Part shown: in pieces, positions 12,886 through 21,414 of the stretch | Position numbering within the stretch: the first letter of the stretch is position 1 | Layout of the letters: each line of letters starts with the position of its first letter | Virus record (IMG/VR): IMGVR_UViG_3300028557_002630 | Coordinates: 1-42,803 of that record | Reading direction: 5' to 3' (one strand) | DNA length: 42,803 nt | Source of the DNA: a virus | The notes under the pieces: generated by a model | Databases searched by the model: none | Told to the model about the DNA's origin: nothing | Seen by the model: the letters and a program-made list of their open reading frames with translations, nothing else | Made by a program: the position numbers and the translations under genes

Positions 12886-14682
12886 TTAAGTCGCTTCAGG
12901 AGTTTGAGGAGTTTCAGGTGTTTCATCTGCTTCAGGAACTTCCGGGGCTTCCGGGGTTTCTTCATCTGCAGATCCTCCAGTAGGTGCGGTTGTTCCTCCA
13001 GCCGGAGAAGGTCCGAATTCAGGAGGAGTTTCTCCACCCCCACCAGCTTTTGGAGTTTTCCCGCCACTTTCAAATTGCTTACGCCAATCCGGACCGGCCC
13101 CACTAATCTGATCCAATTCCCATTTCATTTCAGCATCTTTACGAAGGAATTCACGGTTTGCCAATACCATACGATCTGTCCATCCCAGAATCTTCTTTTG
13201 CATATAAATCTTGCTGATGCTTTCATTATTAGTAATATTGTTGAATCCTTCTGTGCGCATCTGCATTTTTTGCAATTCACGCATTTCATAGAAATTGCTT
13301 GGTACATTAAATGCCAAATCAAAATGATTTTCTTTTAATCCGTATTCAGACCACATTTTCTTGAGTTTAAGATTTGTTATAAAACCATTCTTAAGACCTT
13401 CTGCAAATCTTTGTTGTTGTCGAATAATAAATTTTGAAAACTTTAATTCTTCCCGAAGAATTTCTGTTCCATCTTTATATGTGTCTTCAGGATTAAGACG
13501 AGAAGAAGGTACCTTGAGACTGCGATACAACTTCTTCATGAAATACATCAAATCTGTCAATTCTCCAAGATTTGCTCCACCTTGAAGTTGTTCCACAGTG
13601 GTTCCATCCTGACCTGTACGTTTAGCAAACCAAAAACTGTCCAACATGCTTTGTGGGTTGAACTTTTGAACAGTCGCATCCTGATTATTATCAAATGTTT
13701 TACGACTCCAATATTGGCTCATAAGACGGCGCATATAACCCTCGGCTTTGGCCGGACTCATATTTCCTACATCAACTTTGAAAACCAATTTTTCTGGGGC
13801 ACGAACAAGACGATAAATTACAATACTATCTTCAATAAGAGAAAGTTGACGATAAGCACGACGAGCATTTTCAAGGAAAGGAAGACGAACTGTTTTATTT
13901 TCATTCCATATTCCACTATTAATATAAGTGACCTGATTTTTATCCAATGGAACAATTTGATAGTCTACTACCTTTGTTGGATTGGTTTTGTCAAAAAGTG
14001 GCTTTCTCAAAACAAAACCTTTGACCATCAAGTTCTGAACATTTCCAAAAACAGGATCAACCAATTCTGGAGGAATGCTAACAACTCCTAAAATACCTTC
14101 CTGTGGATAATCTCTATGAATAATATGCTCGAAATAAATTTCAGCATCCACAAGCATATGCCTGAAATATTCCCAACCACGATTTTCCAATTCAAAAAGA
14201 TTAATATAACGATGAAACTCTTTTTGCAATTCTTCTTTTTGAATTTCCGACAAATCATCATCATGAAAACGAATTTTTACAATTTTACCTTCTTCATCCA
14301 CATTCACAACTTCATCACATATTTCATCTAAAGCATCTGCTACTTCTGAAAAAGCAGCCATGGTCCGATAATCCCGGATACGTGCAGCTTTATCAGCTTG
14401 TATGTTCGCATAAAGATAATTGGTAACACTATTATCACTGGCAATCGCACCTATACTGGTTTCATTAATTCCTGTGCTGCTGCTTACACTGTGTTTTGCA
14501 ATTGCTTCAGTTCTACGACTTCCTGTATCTTGAAAAAGTGCAAATTTTGGATTCAGCTGAGAAAGAACATCAACAACAGCATAGTTGTTGTATGGAAGAC
14601 GTTCATTTATAAACTTTTGTAAACTTCTTCCAAAAGTATTAGATCCTCGGTCATTTGTAGAGGAATAATCAGCTTGAGCCAT
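12886..14682 (-). CDS. Portal vertex protein (T4 gp20 type)
   Basis: 598 residues. T4-type portal signatures: the RIRDYRTMA...ALDEICDE region (about 100-125), IYRLVRAPEKLVFKVDVGN followed by AEGYMRRLMSQYWSRK, the GTTVEQLQGGANLGELTD loop, and YFMKKLYRSLKVPSSRLNPE. Dodecameric DNA-entry channel of the capsid and docking site for terminase and neck. The last 60 residues are a Pro/Thr/Glu-rich disordered tail. It heads a late unit: exact TATAAATA 6 nt before the ATG, no SD. Next in line are the LCIB-like gene and other structural genes rather than the T4 order 67-68-21-22-23. Confidence 0.93.
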   Translation of the reverse strand: MAQADYSSTNDRGSNTFGRSLQKFINERLPYNNYAVVDVLSQLNPKFALFQDTGSRRTEAIAKHSVSSSTGINETSIGAIASDNSVTNYLYANIQADKAARIRDYRTMAAFSEVADALDEICDEVVNVDEEGKIVKIRFHDDDLSEIQKEELQKEFHRYINLFELENRGWEYFRHMLVDAEIYFEHIIHRDYPQEGILGVVSIPPELVDPVFGNVQNLMVKGFVLRKPLFDKTNPTKVVDYQIVPLDKNQVTYINSGIWNENKTVRLPFLENARRAYRQLSLIEDSIVIYRLVRAPEKLVFKVDVGNMSPAKAEGYMRRLMSQYWSRKTFDNNQDATVQKFNPQSMLDSFWFAKRTGQDGTTVEQLQGGANLGELTDLMYFMKKLYRSLKVPSSRLNPEDTYKDGTEILREELKFSKFIIRQQQRFAEGLKNGFITNLKLKKMWSEYGLKENHFDLAFNVPSNFYEMRELQKMQMRTEGFNNITNNESISKIYMQKKILGWTDRMVLANREFLRKDAEMKWELDQISGAGPDWRKQFESGGKTPKAGGGGETPPEFGPSPAGGTTAPTGGSADEETPEAPEVPEADETPETPQTPEAT

Positions 14683-14688
14683 ACTATT

Positions 14689-14696
14689 TATTTATA
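14689..14696 (-). promoter_or_regulatory. T4-type late promoter octamer for the portal gene
   Basis: Exact TATAAATA, AATAGT spacer, ATG 14682. No SD. Confidence 0.7.
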
Positions 14697-14739
14697 AAAT
14701 GCAACAAATTTTCAATGTGCATTATTATTTTAAAAATAA

Positions 14740-15147
14740 TTAACTGCTTAATATTTTAATATGTGTGAATCTGCTTGATTGTGAAGCTTTGACATAACCA
14801 GCAGGATTTGTGAAAATAAAATCAATATTAACAGCACTTAGATTAATTTTTGGAAATTGTATACTCAATGTATTATTATCTATAACTGTATAATCTTCTA
14901 TAGGATATCCTGAAAATGCATGAAATTTGCTGCTTATGCTTTTAATATGCGAATAAAAATCAAAACAAGAAAGCATTGCATTATTTGTATTTGCTGAAAG
15001 ATATAATCCCCGAACATAATATCCAAAATTATTTCCTTGAAATCTGAGTTTAAGTCCAGTAAATCCGGGTGTTATAGTAACTGTTGGTACAATTTTACCA
15101 CGAGGAATAAAACTGCCGTCTCCTAATTTTAAGTATCTGCTGCCCAT
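14740..15147 (-). CDS. Small beta-rich structural protein downstream of gp15
   Basis: 135 residues with alternating hydrophobic/polar strands (KIVPTVTITPGFTGLKLRF, YYVRGLYLSA, TLSIQFPKINLSAVNIDFIF), probably an immunoglobulin- or IPT-like beta sandwich as found in phage neck and tail decorations. It starts 2 nt after the gp15-like stop with GGAGG 8 nt before its ATG. No specific family recognised; virion location is inferred from its place between gp15 and the portal. Confidence 0.65.
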   Translation of the reverse strand: MGSRYLKLGDGSFIPRGKIVPTVTITPGFTGLKLRFQGNNFGYYVRGLYLSANTNNAMLSCFDFYSHIKSISSKFHAFSGYPIEDYTVIDNNTLSIQFPKINLSAVNIDFIFTNPAGYVKASQSSRFTHIKILSS

Positions 15148-15149
15148 AA

Positions 15150-15968
15150 TTATACCTCCACCTGTAATTCGGTTGGACCAATAAATTGAGGATTTGCACT
15201 GATAGAAATGGTATCTGTATTTTGAAATGCACTATTGGGAGAATTGCTTGTGAATGATTGAGCTTCAAGATTTGCATAATTATCGTAATTCAATGAAACA
15301 CCTGGACCCGCTGCATTAAGATCTGTATTAATATAAAATATATTTTTAACATCTGGACTTTCAGCAGGGAATATCCAACCTTTTATTGTAAAACTGGTAT
15401 CTGCCACAATAAGAGATTTGTTGTTGGGATCCTGATCCACTGGATAATTCAGGTTAACAGTTCCGTTCCAAAGCACTTCGCTTCTTATTTCTTGAGGAAC
15501 TGCCAGATTATATGCTGTTGGAATTTGCCAGGAAATGATAATATAAGGATTGTTGAAAGGAATGAAATTGCTAAGAATCTGATCCATATCAGTTTGATAG
15601 CGAGTCAATATGCTCATGTTGATTCCTATATCAACAGGTGTGGGTGTTCTGAAATATGTTGTTTGGGCAGAAGAGTCTTCTATTCGAGTTGCTTGATTCA
15701 CATAGAATCCTGCAATTTTGTTAAAAACTCGATTTTCGTCCCTATTCAATCCTGTAATGGTTATGGCAACAACAGGAAGAGTGAGATTTTGACCAGGAGT
15801 TACAATATCAAAAAGAACTCGTTGTTTAGGCGCATAAAGGTAACGAACCTTTATTTGACTTTCAGAACTTCTATTTTTATTGAATCGGCGTATAACTGTG
15901 CCGTCAAAAGCATCTATGAAAGATGCTATAAGATCCTTTATTTCAAAATGATACGATTGTTGCAGCAT
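15150..15968 (-). CDS. Tail sheath stabiliser / tail completion protein (T4 gp15 type)
   Basis: 272 residues, the same length as T4 gp15. Shared landmarks: N-terminal YHFEIKDLIASFIDAFDG followed by Arg-rich IRRF, KVRYLYAPKQR (40-50), MSILTRYQTDMDQIL (118-132; gp15 has an IFTRYEDDMFQIV segment), and FTIKGWIFPAES (193-204; gp15 FEVNGWMYPP). gp15 forms the hexameric ring that caps the finished tail and joins it to the head. Its SD lies in a hairpin with the end of the upstream gene. Confidence 0.85.
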   Translation of the reverse strand: MLQQSYHFEIKDLIASFIDAFDGTVIRRFNKNRSSESQIKVRYLYAPKQRVLFDIVTPGQNLTLPVVAITITGLNRDENRVFNKIAGFYVNQATRIEDSSAQTTYFRTPTPVDIGINMSILTRYQTDMDQILSNFIPFNNPYIIISWQIPTAYNLAVPQEIRSEVLWNGTVNLNYPVDQDPNNKSLIVADTSFTIKGWIFPAESPDVKNIFYINTDLNAAGPGVSLNYDNYANLEAQSFTSNSPNSAFQNTDTISISANPQFIGPTELQVEV

Positions 15969-15970
15969 AT

Positions 15971-16002
15971 CTTTGTCCTAAAGTATTTACTTCAGGACAA
16001 AG
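15971..16002 (-). promoter_or_regulatory. RBS-sequestering hairpin before the gp15-like gene
   Basis: On the minus strand CTTTGTCCT (16002-15994) pairs with AGGACAAAG (15979-15971), loop 14 nt. The 3' arm holds the AGGA SD of the gp15-like gene; the 5' arm is the last codons and stop of the upstream gene. Translating ribosomes would open it, giving coupling. Confidence 0.55.
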
Positions 16003-16336
16003 CACTTAGAACCATATTTGTATTATAAAATTTTTTCTTTCTGGGTATGGGCATTAATTTAAGACTGGAAGATATATTGTGCATTCCTTTAGATAGATTG
16101 CTTATATGATAATCAAATTCTATATGATGTTTTTTAAAACGACAATCAAAAGGAAAAGGAATCTCTAAAATCTTTCTTTCTTTTCGATCACAACTGATTG
16201 TGAAATTCAAATAAAAATCCTTTACTGAAAAAAGAAGAAGAATTCCCTCTTTATATTTTTTATTTTCATTTACAAAAACTACCTTTTTTTGAAGATAGCT
16301 TAAAATGTTTTTCTCTATGTCTTCAGGAAGTTTCAA
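15992..16336 (-). CDS. Hypothetical protein upstream of gp15
   Basis: 114 residues, Lys/Ile/Phe-rich, no recognised family. No ATG is available near the N-terminus; the frame begins at TTG 16336, which overlaps the upstream stop (TTGA) and has GAGG about 10 nt before it, so TTG initiation by coupling is likely. Its last codons form one arm of the hairpin over the gp15 RBS. Confidence 0.6.
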   Translation of the reverse strand: MKLPEDIEKNILSYLQKKVVFVNENKKYKEGILLLFSVKDFYLNFTISCDRKERKILEIPFPFDCRFKKHHIEFDYHISNLSKGMHNISSSLKLMPIPRKKKFYNTNMVLSALS

Positions 16337-16716
16337 CTGTCCATGTACCTCATTTTTTCGCCAGGAGAAAGGATGGCAAGGTTTTTTTCAAAGAAATTCC
16401 AGAACTTATCAGAAGGAATGATTTGCACCAAATCACAATTGTCCATGCTTATGTTACGATAATCTTGCATGATGATATCCCAAACATTCAAAACGTTTTT
16501 TGCATTTCGGTTGAAATAAGGAACTGGTTTTGTGTTTGTTACCGGACGAAAATTTAAAGTGATTCGACCAGCAGCAGTACTAAGAAAACGTTTATCGTTG
16601 CTGCAAATCATATGGCGCTGTGCTGGATGACCTGCTTTTGGTCTTCGTCTGGCAAAACGAATTTCAGCGACGTTTGTTTCTAGAATTGTTTTTAGAGCTT
16701 GCAGGCTTGTTTTCAT
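16333..16716 (-). CDS. SH3-like phage protein (DUF2693-like)
   Basis: 127 residues from ATG 16716, overlapping the end of the upstream gene by 53 nt; the frame could be extended to TTG 16809, but that would overlap by 146 nt. The pattern ...VAEIRFARR...RHMICSNDKRFLST...VLNVWDIIMQDYRNI...VQIIP matches small phage proteins of the form 'V.FtKkdG..R.M.CT......VWD.....WRsf..d.i', annotated as SH3-barrel or DUF2693. Function unknown. Confidence 0.6.
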   Translation of the reverse strand: MKTSLQALKTILETNVAEIRFARRRPKAGHPAQRHMICSNDKRFLSTAAGRITLNFRPVTNTKPVPYFNRNAKNVLNVWDIIMQDYRNISMDNCDLVQIIPSDKFWNFFEKNLAILSPGEKMRYMDS

Positions 16717-17110
16717 TTTTTCTTGGGCAGCAAACACCGAATATTCTTTGTTCGTTGATAAAAATTCCGTTCTTAACAAGTCCGTGATTGGTAACTTCAA
16801 TTTTTCCAATCAAAACACCCATATTGTTTGGAAACATGATAACGTCTCCTTTTTTAACAAGCTTGCAATTTGGACCCATCAGAATTACTTTTGCCAAACG
16901 CCAAGCATTTGTCATAGCATTTGTTTTTACAATAATACCATTTCTTACAATTTCATCCTTATCTGTTGTGGTATCTACAAATTCAGCGAGGATTACGTCA
17001 TCCAGAATTTGATCCAGATCATATCCTAAAAACACACTATCAAAAGAATTTCCGCTGAATCCAGCAAGGTCAATGATGCTTTTTGTTACGGGTACACGGT
17101 CTATATTCAC
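16664..17110 (-). CDS. GroES/gp31-like co-chaperonin candidate
   Basis: 148 residues from GTG 17110. After about 35 residues there is a 10-kDa chaperonin-like layout: DDVILAEFVD, a loop (TTTDKDEIVRNG), GIIVKTNAM (mobile-loop position), AKVILMGPNCKLVKKGDVIM (the GeV..vGpG....vkvGD.V pattern), and a final strand with IFGVC. T4 gp31 replaces GroES to fold the capsid protein, so such a gene would suit a T4-like phage. The C-terminal 20 residues are Lys/Asn/Arg-rich and divergent. Call rests on pattern only. Confidence 0.5.
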   Translation of the reverse strand: MNIDRVPVTKSIIDLAGFSGNSFDSVFLGYDLDQILDDVILAEFVDTTTDKDEIVRNGIIVKTNAMTNAWRLAKVILMGPNCKLVKKGDVIMFPNNMGVLIGKIEVTNHGLVKNGIFINEQRIFGVCCPRKNENKPASSKNNSRNKRR

Positions 17111-17118
17111 ATAAGTAG

Positions 17119-17517
17119 TTACAACGGTTCGTAAATTTTCAAGAAGTTTTTTAAATCTTTTTCATCAGTTGTTTTAACAATCATTTCGGCATCTCTTTTA
17201 CCAACCTGCATTATTTTGCAAATAATATCAGTGGGATCTTCTTGTTTTTTGTTCTTATTTTTATTAATATAATTTATTTTTTTATAACTTTTCTGTGGAA
17301 TAAAAACAAATATAAATTTTGACAATAAATCAGGATCTTCTGTCAAATGAGGTTTATTGCAAAAAGTGTTAACATTTGAACATGTTTGTTTATCATAAAA
17401 ACTAATCCACCGGTTAAGCATGAATCCGCTTATATTTTCACTACAACTATCTGTTCCTGCCAGCTTTGGCTTTTTACTGAAAAGCAAATTGTTTATATAC
17501 TGAAAAAAATTTAACAT
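17119..17517 (-). CDS. Clamp-loader small subunit-like protein (gp62-like)
   Basis: 132 residues with the layout of small clamp-loader subunits of T4-like marine phages: INNLLFSKKPKL near the start, FMLNRWISFYDKQ (32-44; family 'y.vNr.lS...d'), N-rich helix, DLLSKFIFVFIPQKSYKK (family 'L..k.qfdfl.n..rpkkRf.kw'), and a C-terminal helical domain. gp62 with gp44 loads the gp45 sliding clamp. The gp44/gp45 genes are not in this window. Starts 7 nt inside the end of the DUF366-like gene. Confidence 0.6.
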   Translation of the reverse strand: MLNFFQYINNLLFSKKPKLAGTDSCSENISGFMLNRWISFYDKQTCSNVNTFCNKPHLTEDPDLLSKFIFVFIPQKSYKKINYINKNKNKKQEDPTDIICKIMQVGKRDAEMIVKTTDEKDLKNFLKIYEPL

Positions 17518-18077
17518 GCCGTAGATCTTAAAAAAATTGCATCGGAAACTTTATAAAACATATCCACTATGGTTTGAGAAAACTTATGAACCTGTTCTTC
17601 ATTCAATCCCATTTCATATGTATATATAGGTGCATTATCACCAGCTTTATTGCATATTGCAATATGACCTATGCTACAAGAATTGATTATTCTGTATTTG
17701 GCAATATTCAATATTCCTTGATTCTGTATAATGCTTTTTCTTTGGAATTCTTTCGTAACAATCATATTATCCATGTTTACTGCAATTGGCATTTTAAGAA
17801 ATTCTTGAGAAAGAATATTGGCAATTGAACTTACAAGAAAATGTGAGAACAGTGCCCCCGATACAGCGTCCTGAACAAGAGGATTTTCATAAACAATGTG
17901 AATTGCTTCCTGCATTTGATCGATAGAAAATTGAGAAAAGTCATAACCTTTTCCCGGATCCAATTCTCCAGCAAAAACAATAACGTTTCCACTTGGAAGT
18001 GCCTTATCTTTAAAATAGGCATGAGCAAACCTTTTATTGATGATTTCCAGATTATATTTTTGTTTTGGTAGTATCAT
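17511..18077 (-). CDS. DUF366-like conserved protein
   Basis: 188 residues. The order of features resembles DUF366 proteins: N-terminal RFAHAYFKDKALPSGNVIVF, an acidic middle with MQEAIHIVYENPLVQDAVSG and SHFLVSSI (family MVDLEDV...I.s..m.HFi.E), and a C-terminal half with ILNIAKYRIINSCSIGHIAI and QTIVDMFYKVSDAIF. The family's function is unknown. ATG overlaps the GMP reductase stop (ATGA), suggesting a shared nucleotide-metabolism role, which is inference. Confidence 0.45.
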   Translation of the reverse strand: MILPKQKYNLEIINKRFAHAYFKDKALPSGNVIVFAGELDPGKGYDFSQFSIDQMQEAIHIVYENPLVQDAVSGALFSHFLVSSIANILSQEFLKMPIAVNMDNMIVTKEFQRKSIIQNQGILNIAKYRIINSCSIGHIAICNKAGDNAPIYTYEMGLNEEQVHKFSQTIVDMFYKVSDAIFLRSTAC

Positions 18078-19066
18078 ATGATTCTATAATTTGTATGGGA
18101 CAGATCAGTAATATTATATCCTCCCGAATAAGAAATGCTACTCTGTAAATCCTGTTCTATTTCCAAAAGCATTTCTGCATATGTTTTGTCATTCTCTTCA
18201 ACCAAAACAGTTGTCCCTTCAATATTTTCAACAGAAAGATTGTTTATGATTTTATTTTCATAACTAGCAGATCCAAAATATTTTTTATATAATTTTGGTT
18301 TCTTAAATTCATCATGACTTTTTGAATCTGTTACAGGATATTCTATAATTCTATCTGCAGGACTATCTAAGCATGCTGCAAACATACTTCCAACCATATT
18401 GATAGCGGAACCTGCAACAATGCTCTTGGCTATGTCTCCATGACAACGAACACCGCCATCAGTCATTATAGGCACATCCACTTCTGCACACTCCTGAATG
18501 CATGTAAACACTGGAAGTGTAAACCCCGTCTTATCTTTGGTTATACATGCTTTGCCTGTGCCTATTGCCACCTTGACCATGTCTGCGCCCCAATCCTTCA
18601 AATCTTGTGTTCCTTGTTTGGTAGTAACATTTCCTGCAATAACAAATGTATCAGAAAAATTACTCTTAATCTTTTTTATGGCTTCTTTTACCAATTCATG
18701 ATGACCATGAGCAACATCGATTGTCAAACAATCTATCCTTAGATTTCTTTTTTTAACTTCTTCTACTACAGACCAGCAATTTGGTCCAACACCAACTGAA
18801 GCACTGATGAATTTCCAATTTTCATCGTTTGCTTTTTGTATAAAATCTATCACATCACAAAAACGATGCATCACATAAAAATAACCAGATTCTGATAAAA
18901 ATTTAGCCAAAGATTCATTAATCGTGCATACCATATTGGACGGGCAAATTGGTAGCTTGAATTTCTTACCAGCCAAATTTACAGAAGTATTAGCATGCTT
19001 TCGTGACACAAGACAGCTGTATTTTGGAATAAGAACAATGTCTTCAAACCCTAATGCCTTATTCAT
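18074..19066 (-). CDS. guaC: GMP reductase
   Basis: 330 residues, full length and lacking the CBS domains of IMP dehydrogenase. Motifs match the Gram-positive-type GuaC: GFEDIVLIP (6-14), PSNM (42-45), DVAHGH (117-122), IAGNVTT, GTGKACITKDKTGF with the nucleophilic Cys174, DGGVRCHGDIAKS, YFGSAS and the C-terminal DLQSSISYSGG. It converts GMP to IMP with NADPH, releasing ammonia, and so moves guanine into the adenine/IMP pool; sensible for an AT-rich genome. ATGA overlap with the DUF366-like gene downstream; 22 nt gap from rmlD upstream. Confidence 0.93.
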   Translation of the reverse strand: MNKALGFEDIVLIPKYSCLVSRKHANTSVNLAGKKFKLPICPSNMVCTINESLAKFLSESGYFYVMHRFCDVIDFIQKANDENWKFISASVGVGPNCWSVVEEVKKRNLRIDCLTIDVAHGHHELVKEAIKKIKSNFSDTFVIAGNVTTKQGTQDLKDWGADMVKVAIGTGKACITKDKTGFTLPVFTCIQECAEVDVPIMTDGGVRCHGDIAKSIVAGSAINMVGSMFAACLDSPADRIIEYPVTDSKSHDEFKKPKLYKKYFGSASYENKIINNLSVENIEGTTVLVEENDKTYAEMLLEIEQDLQSSISYSGGYNITDLSHTNYRII

Positions 19067-19088
19067 ATAAAAATCTTATCGCAATTAT

Positions 19089-19916
19089 TTAAAATAAATA
19101 AAGTTGTGAACTAAATTCATTCATTTCTCTAATTTGAATATTTAAATCTGGAATATTAAAAAGTGAATTTTCTTTGTAAATTGTTTGTAATGTACGATCA
19201 CATTTCTTTCCAGATTCTGCTTCCTTCAAGTTTACTTTTATTTTATAAACATCAGTGATGAGTTTAACTAATTCATATTTGTTCAATGATCTTGGTGAAA
19301 GGGCATGACGTGTTCCTGTCCACCATATGTTCTTCTCTATCATGGTTTCAATTATTTTTGCATAAGTCAAACAAGTTACTCCATTCCATAAGTGATCTGT
19401 AAATCCTTTTGCTTCTTTTCCATCTAAGGTTTTACACCACTCCACAAGGCTTCTTTTATTGACTGTTTCCTCACCAATAATGCTTACTCTTAAATTAGTG
19501 GCATGCTTTGTTTCACCCAAATACTTGGTGACACCATATACATCACCTACATCCAAATCCTCCTTTTCTGTATATGCACCTGTATTTCCAGAATAAATGC
19601 AGTCAGTTGTCGGATGTAAAAGTTTGAAACCCTTTTCTTTAGAAAGATCTGCCAAAATCCTGGGAACAATAGAATTTACTTTAATTGCATTAATTTCTCC
19701 CAGCTCATCACATCTTGGTTTGATGGTTCCTACGCAATTAACAACAATATCATTTACACCAAGATCATATAATTTATTAAAATTATTTTTTAAATTATCA
19801 GTATCTGAGACGTCCAAATCCTCACGTGTAATTCCTTTGACAACGAAATTCTTTCCAAGATATTTAAAAATATATTTTCCAAGCATTCCATTCTTACCCA
19901 ATACAATTATTTTCAT
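19089..19916 (-). CDS. rmlD: dTDP-4-dehydrorhamnose reductase-like SDR
   Basis: 275 residues from the ATG of MKIIVLGKNGMLGKY. RmlD features: GxxGxxG loop (LGKNGMLG), NCVGTIKPRCDE, HPTTDCIYSG, YGVTK (YxxxK catalytic pair) and WNGVTCLTYAK. Family reaction: NADPH reduction of dTDP-4-keto-rhamnose to dTDP-rhamnose. Start chosen at the ATGA overlap with the cupin gene (19913-19916), with AAGGAGG upstream; an earlier ATG six codons up is not supported. Last gene of the glycan island. Confidence 0.85.
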   Translation of the reverse strand: MKIIVLGKNGMLGKYIFKYLGKNFVVKGITREDLDVSDTDNLKNNFNKLYDLGVNDIVVNCVGTIKPRCDELGEINAIKVNSIVPRILADLSKEKGFKLLHPTTDCIYSGNTGAYTEKEDLDVGDVYGVTKYLGETKHATNLRVSIIGEETVNKRSLVEWCKTLDGKEAKGFTDHLWNGVTCLTYAKIIETMIEKNIWWTGTRHALSPRSLNKYELVKLITDVYKIKVNLKEAESGKKCDRTLQTIYKENSLFNIPDLNIQIREMNEFSSQLYLF

Positions 19917-20392
19917 CGGTAATCCTCCTTCCAAATATCCACAAGATCATAGTCAAATCGGAAATCATCTCCCAATGATTCCTGAAGTGTGCTTGTGCTG
20001 AAGAATTGAATTATAGTATCCTTCTCTAATGATTTAAATCCATTCGCATAACCAGATGGAATATACACAATTTTAGGATTGTTTGCGGATAAAACAGTTT
20101 TAAAAATATTTGAATTATCCAATTCAATGTTTTCGTTTTTATGCTTTTTGCTTTTCAAATCCAGCATAATATCAAAAGGAACTGCACCAATCAAAGCTGT
20201 TCCTTTTGCAACATAAACATACTTGGCTTCTTTCTGGTGAGCATGCCAAGCCCGGATGAATCCTTCCCTATGATTTTGTACCTGATAAAATCTTTTAACT
20301 CCTTCAAAATTGAAATCATTTACAAAACGAACAGATCCACGATCATCTGTTGCCAAACCACCATTCAATGTTTTAATTTCATTTTTTTCCAT
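19913..20392 (-). CDS. RmlC-like cupin (dTDP-4-dehydrorhamnose 3,5-epimerase related)
   Basis: 159 residues. Cupin of the RmlC-related group: TDDRGSVRF (15-23), RFYQVQNHREGFIRAWHAHQ with WHAH at the place of the RmlC active-site His, KYVYVAKGTALIG, and VYIPSGYANGF. It may epimerise or isomerise a 4-keto sugar nucleotide between RmlB and RmlD steps. AAGGAG 6-7 nt before the ATG; overlaps the SDR gene upstream by 14 nt. True RmlC or a 3,4-ketoisomerase relative cannot be separated here. Confidence 0.78.
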   Translation of the reverse strand: MEKNEIKTLNGGLATDDRGSVRFVNDFNFEGVKRFYQVQNHREGFIRAWHAHQKEAKYVYVAKGTALIGAVPFDIMLDLKSKKHKNENIELDNSNIFKTVLSANNPKIVYIPSGYANGFKSLEKDTIIQFFSTSTLQESLGDDFRFDYDLVDIWKEDYR

Positions 20393-21344
20393 AAAGTCTC
20401 CTTATATAATTTCCGTTGTGATAAACATCATCGGTGAGTTGCTTCACACGTTTTTGTTTAAAAACATCGTTCATTTCTTTTATTCCATAAACCAATGAAT
20501 ATTGAGGATTCCATCCTGTTTGCATAATCTTTTCATTTTTAACCTTATAGTTCCTAAGATCTTCAAATGGTATTTCGCTATATTCAATTTTTGCAGATGG
20601 AATTTCTTCTTTTATGGTTTCAGCAATTTCACGCATTGTGGCATTTCTTTCAGAAAGATTATAAATTCCTGAAATATTATTTGAAATTGCAAACAATGTT
20701 GCATTCGCCACATCTTTTACATGCAAAAGAGGTCGCCATTGTTCTCCACCAAATACCTTTAATGTCTCACCCAAAGATGCCTTGAGTGTTAATACATTTA
20801 CAACCAGATCCAAACGTAGCCGACTATGACTATCACCTACTCCATAAAGAGTTCCCAGTCTGAAAATCAAACTATCCGGTCTTTTAGAAAAAAGATACTG
20901 TTCTGCTTCAAGTTTTGTTTCAGCATAAATGGAAAGAGGATTGGGTGTTGCATTTTCATCGATAAGATCATCGTTTTTTCCATAAACTGAACATGTTGAA
21001 GTGAAAATTATTTTCCCCTTATAATTGTCTGTTATCCATTTAACAGGAGTAACGTTAATATCATAAGATAATTGTTTGTCTACAGCACATGCAGGATCTC
21101 CAACCAATGCTGCAAGCAATACAACAACTTTATAATTATGAATTACCTTATCCAATTCTTTCACATCTCGAACATCAATATTATAAAAATCTACTTCTTT
21201 TAAGAAACGATCTTCATAAATCAAATTGTCTAAAACTGCAGGCTTTAACAGATTATAATTTTTTGTTGATGGTGACTTCGTTATAAGATCAGTCAAATAA
21301 CCTCCAATATATCCTGATCCACCAATGATTAGTATTTTATTCAT
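20379..21344 (-). CDS. NAD-dependent sugar epimerase/dehydratase (extended SDR)
   Basis: 321 residues: IIGGSGYIGGYL (NAD loop, 6-17), LLAALVGDPA, FTSTCSVYG, YAETK (YxxxK), RLGTLYGVG, and WRPLLHVKDVA. Resembles UDP-glucose 4-epimerase/dTDP-glucose dehydratase relatives found beside WHAH cupins in LPS clusters; the exact substrate is not readable. First gene of a three-gene set (SDR, cupin, RmlD) that overlap one another. No SD; TTGAAA-N17-TATAAA ends 5 nt before ATG. Confidence 0.85.
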   Translation of the reverse strand: MNKILIIGGSGYIGGYLTDLITKSPSTKNYNLLKPAVLDNLIYEDRFLKEVDFYNIDVRDVKELDKVIHNYKVVVLLAALVGDPACAVDKQLSYDINVTPVKWITDNYKGKIIFTSTCSVYGKNDDLIDENATPNPLSIYAETKLEAEQYLFSKRPDSLIFRLGTLYGVGDSHSRLRLDLVVNVLTLKASLGETLKVFGGEQWRPLLHVKDVANATLFAISNNISGIYNLSERNATMREIAETIKEEIPSAKIEYSEIPFEDLRNYKVKNEKIMQTGWNPQYSLVYGIKEMNDVFKQKRVKQLTDDVYHNGNYIRRLYGKK

Positions 21345-21349
21345 ATATT

Positions 21350-21378
21350 TTTATATACCAACTTATAAAAAATTTCAA
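21350..21378 (-). promoter_or_regulatory. Sigma70-type promoter inside the glycan island
   Basis: TATAAA (21350-21355), 17-nt spacer, TTGAAA (21373-21378); 5 nt to ATG 21344. The 70-nt gap 21345-21414 is the largest in the island. Confidence 0.5.
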
Positions 21379-21414
21379 TAAGTTTAAAAAATTTTTATAT
21401 TTAAATTATAATTT

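Noticed and set aside
13582-14091. 169-residue plus-strand frame
   Set aside because: Lies entirely opposite the portal gene, which has clear family motifs.
15492-16028. 178-residue plus-strand frame
   Set aside because: Antisense to the gp15-like gene; shadow composition.
16333-16809. Longer TTG-started version of the SH3-like gene
   Set aside because: It would overlap the GroES-like gene by 146 nt; the first ATG at 16716 removes most of that overlap.
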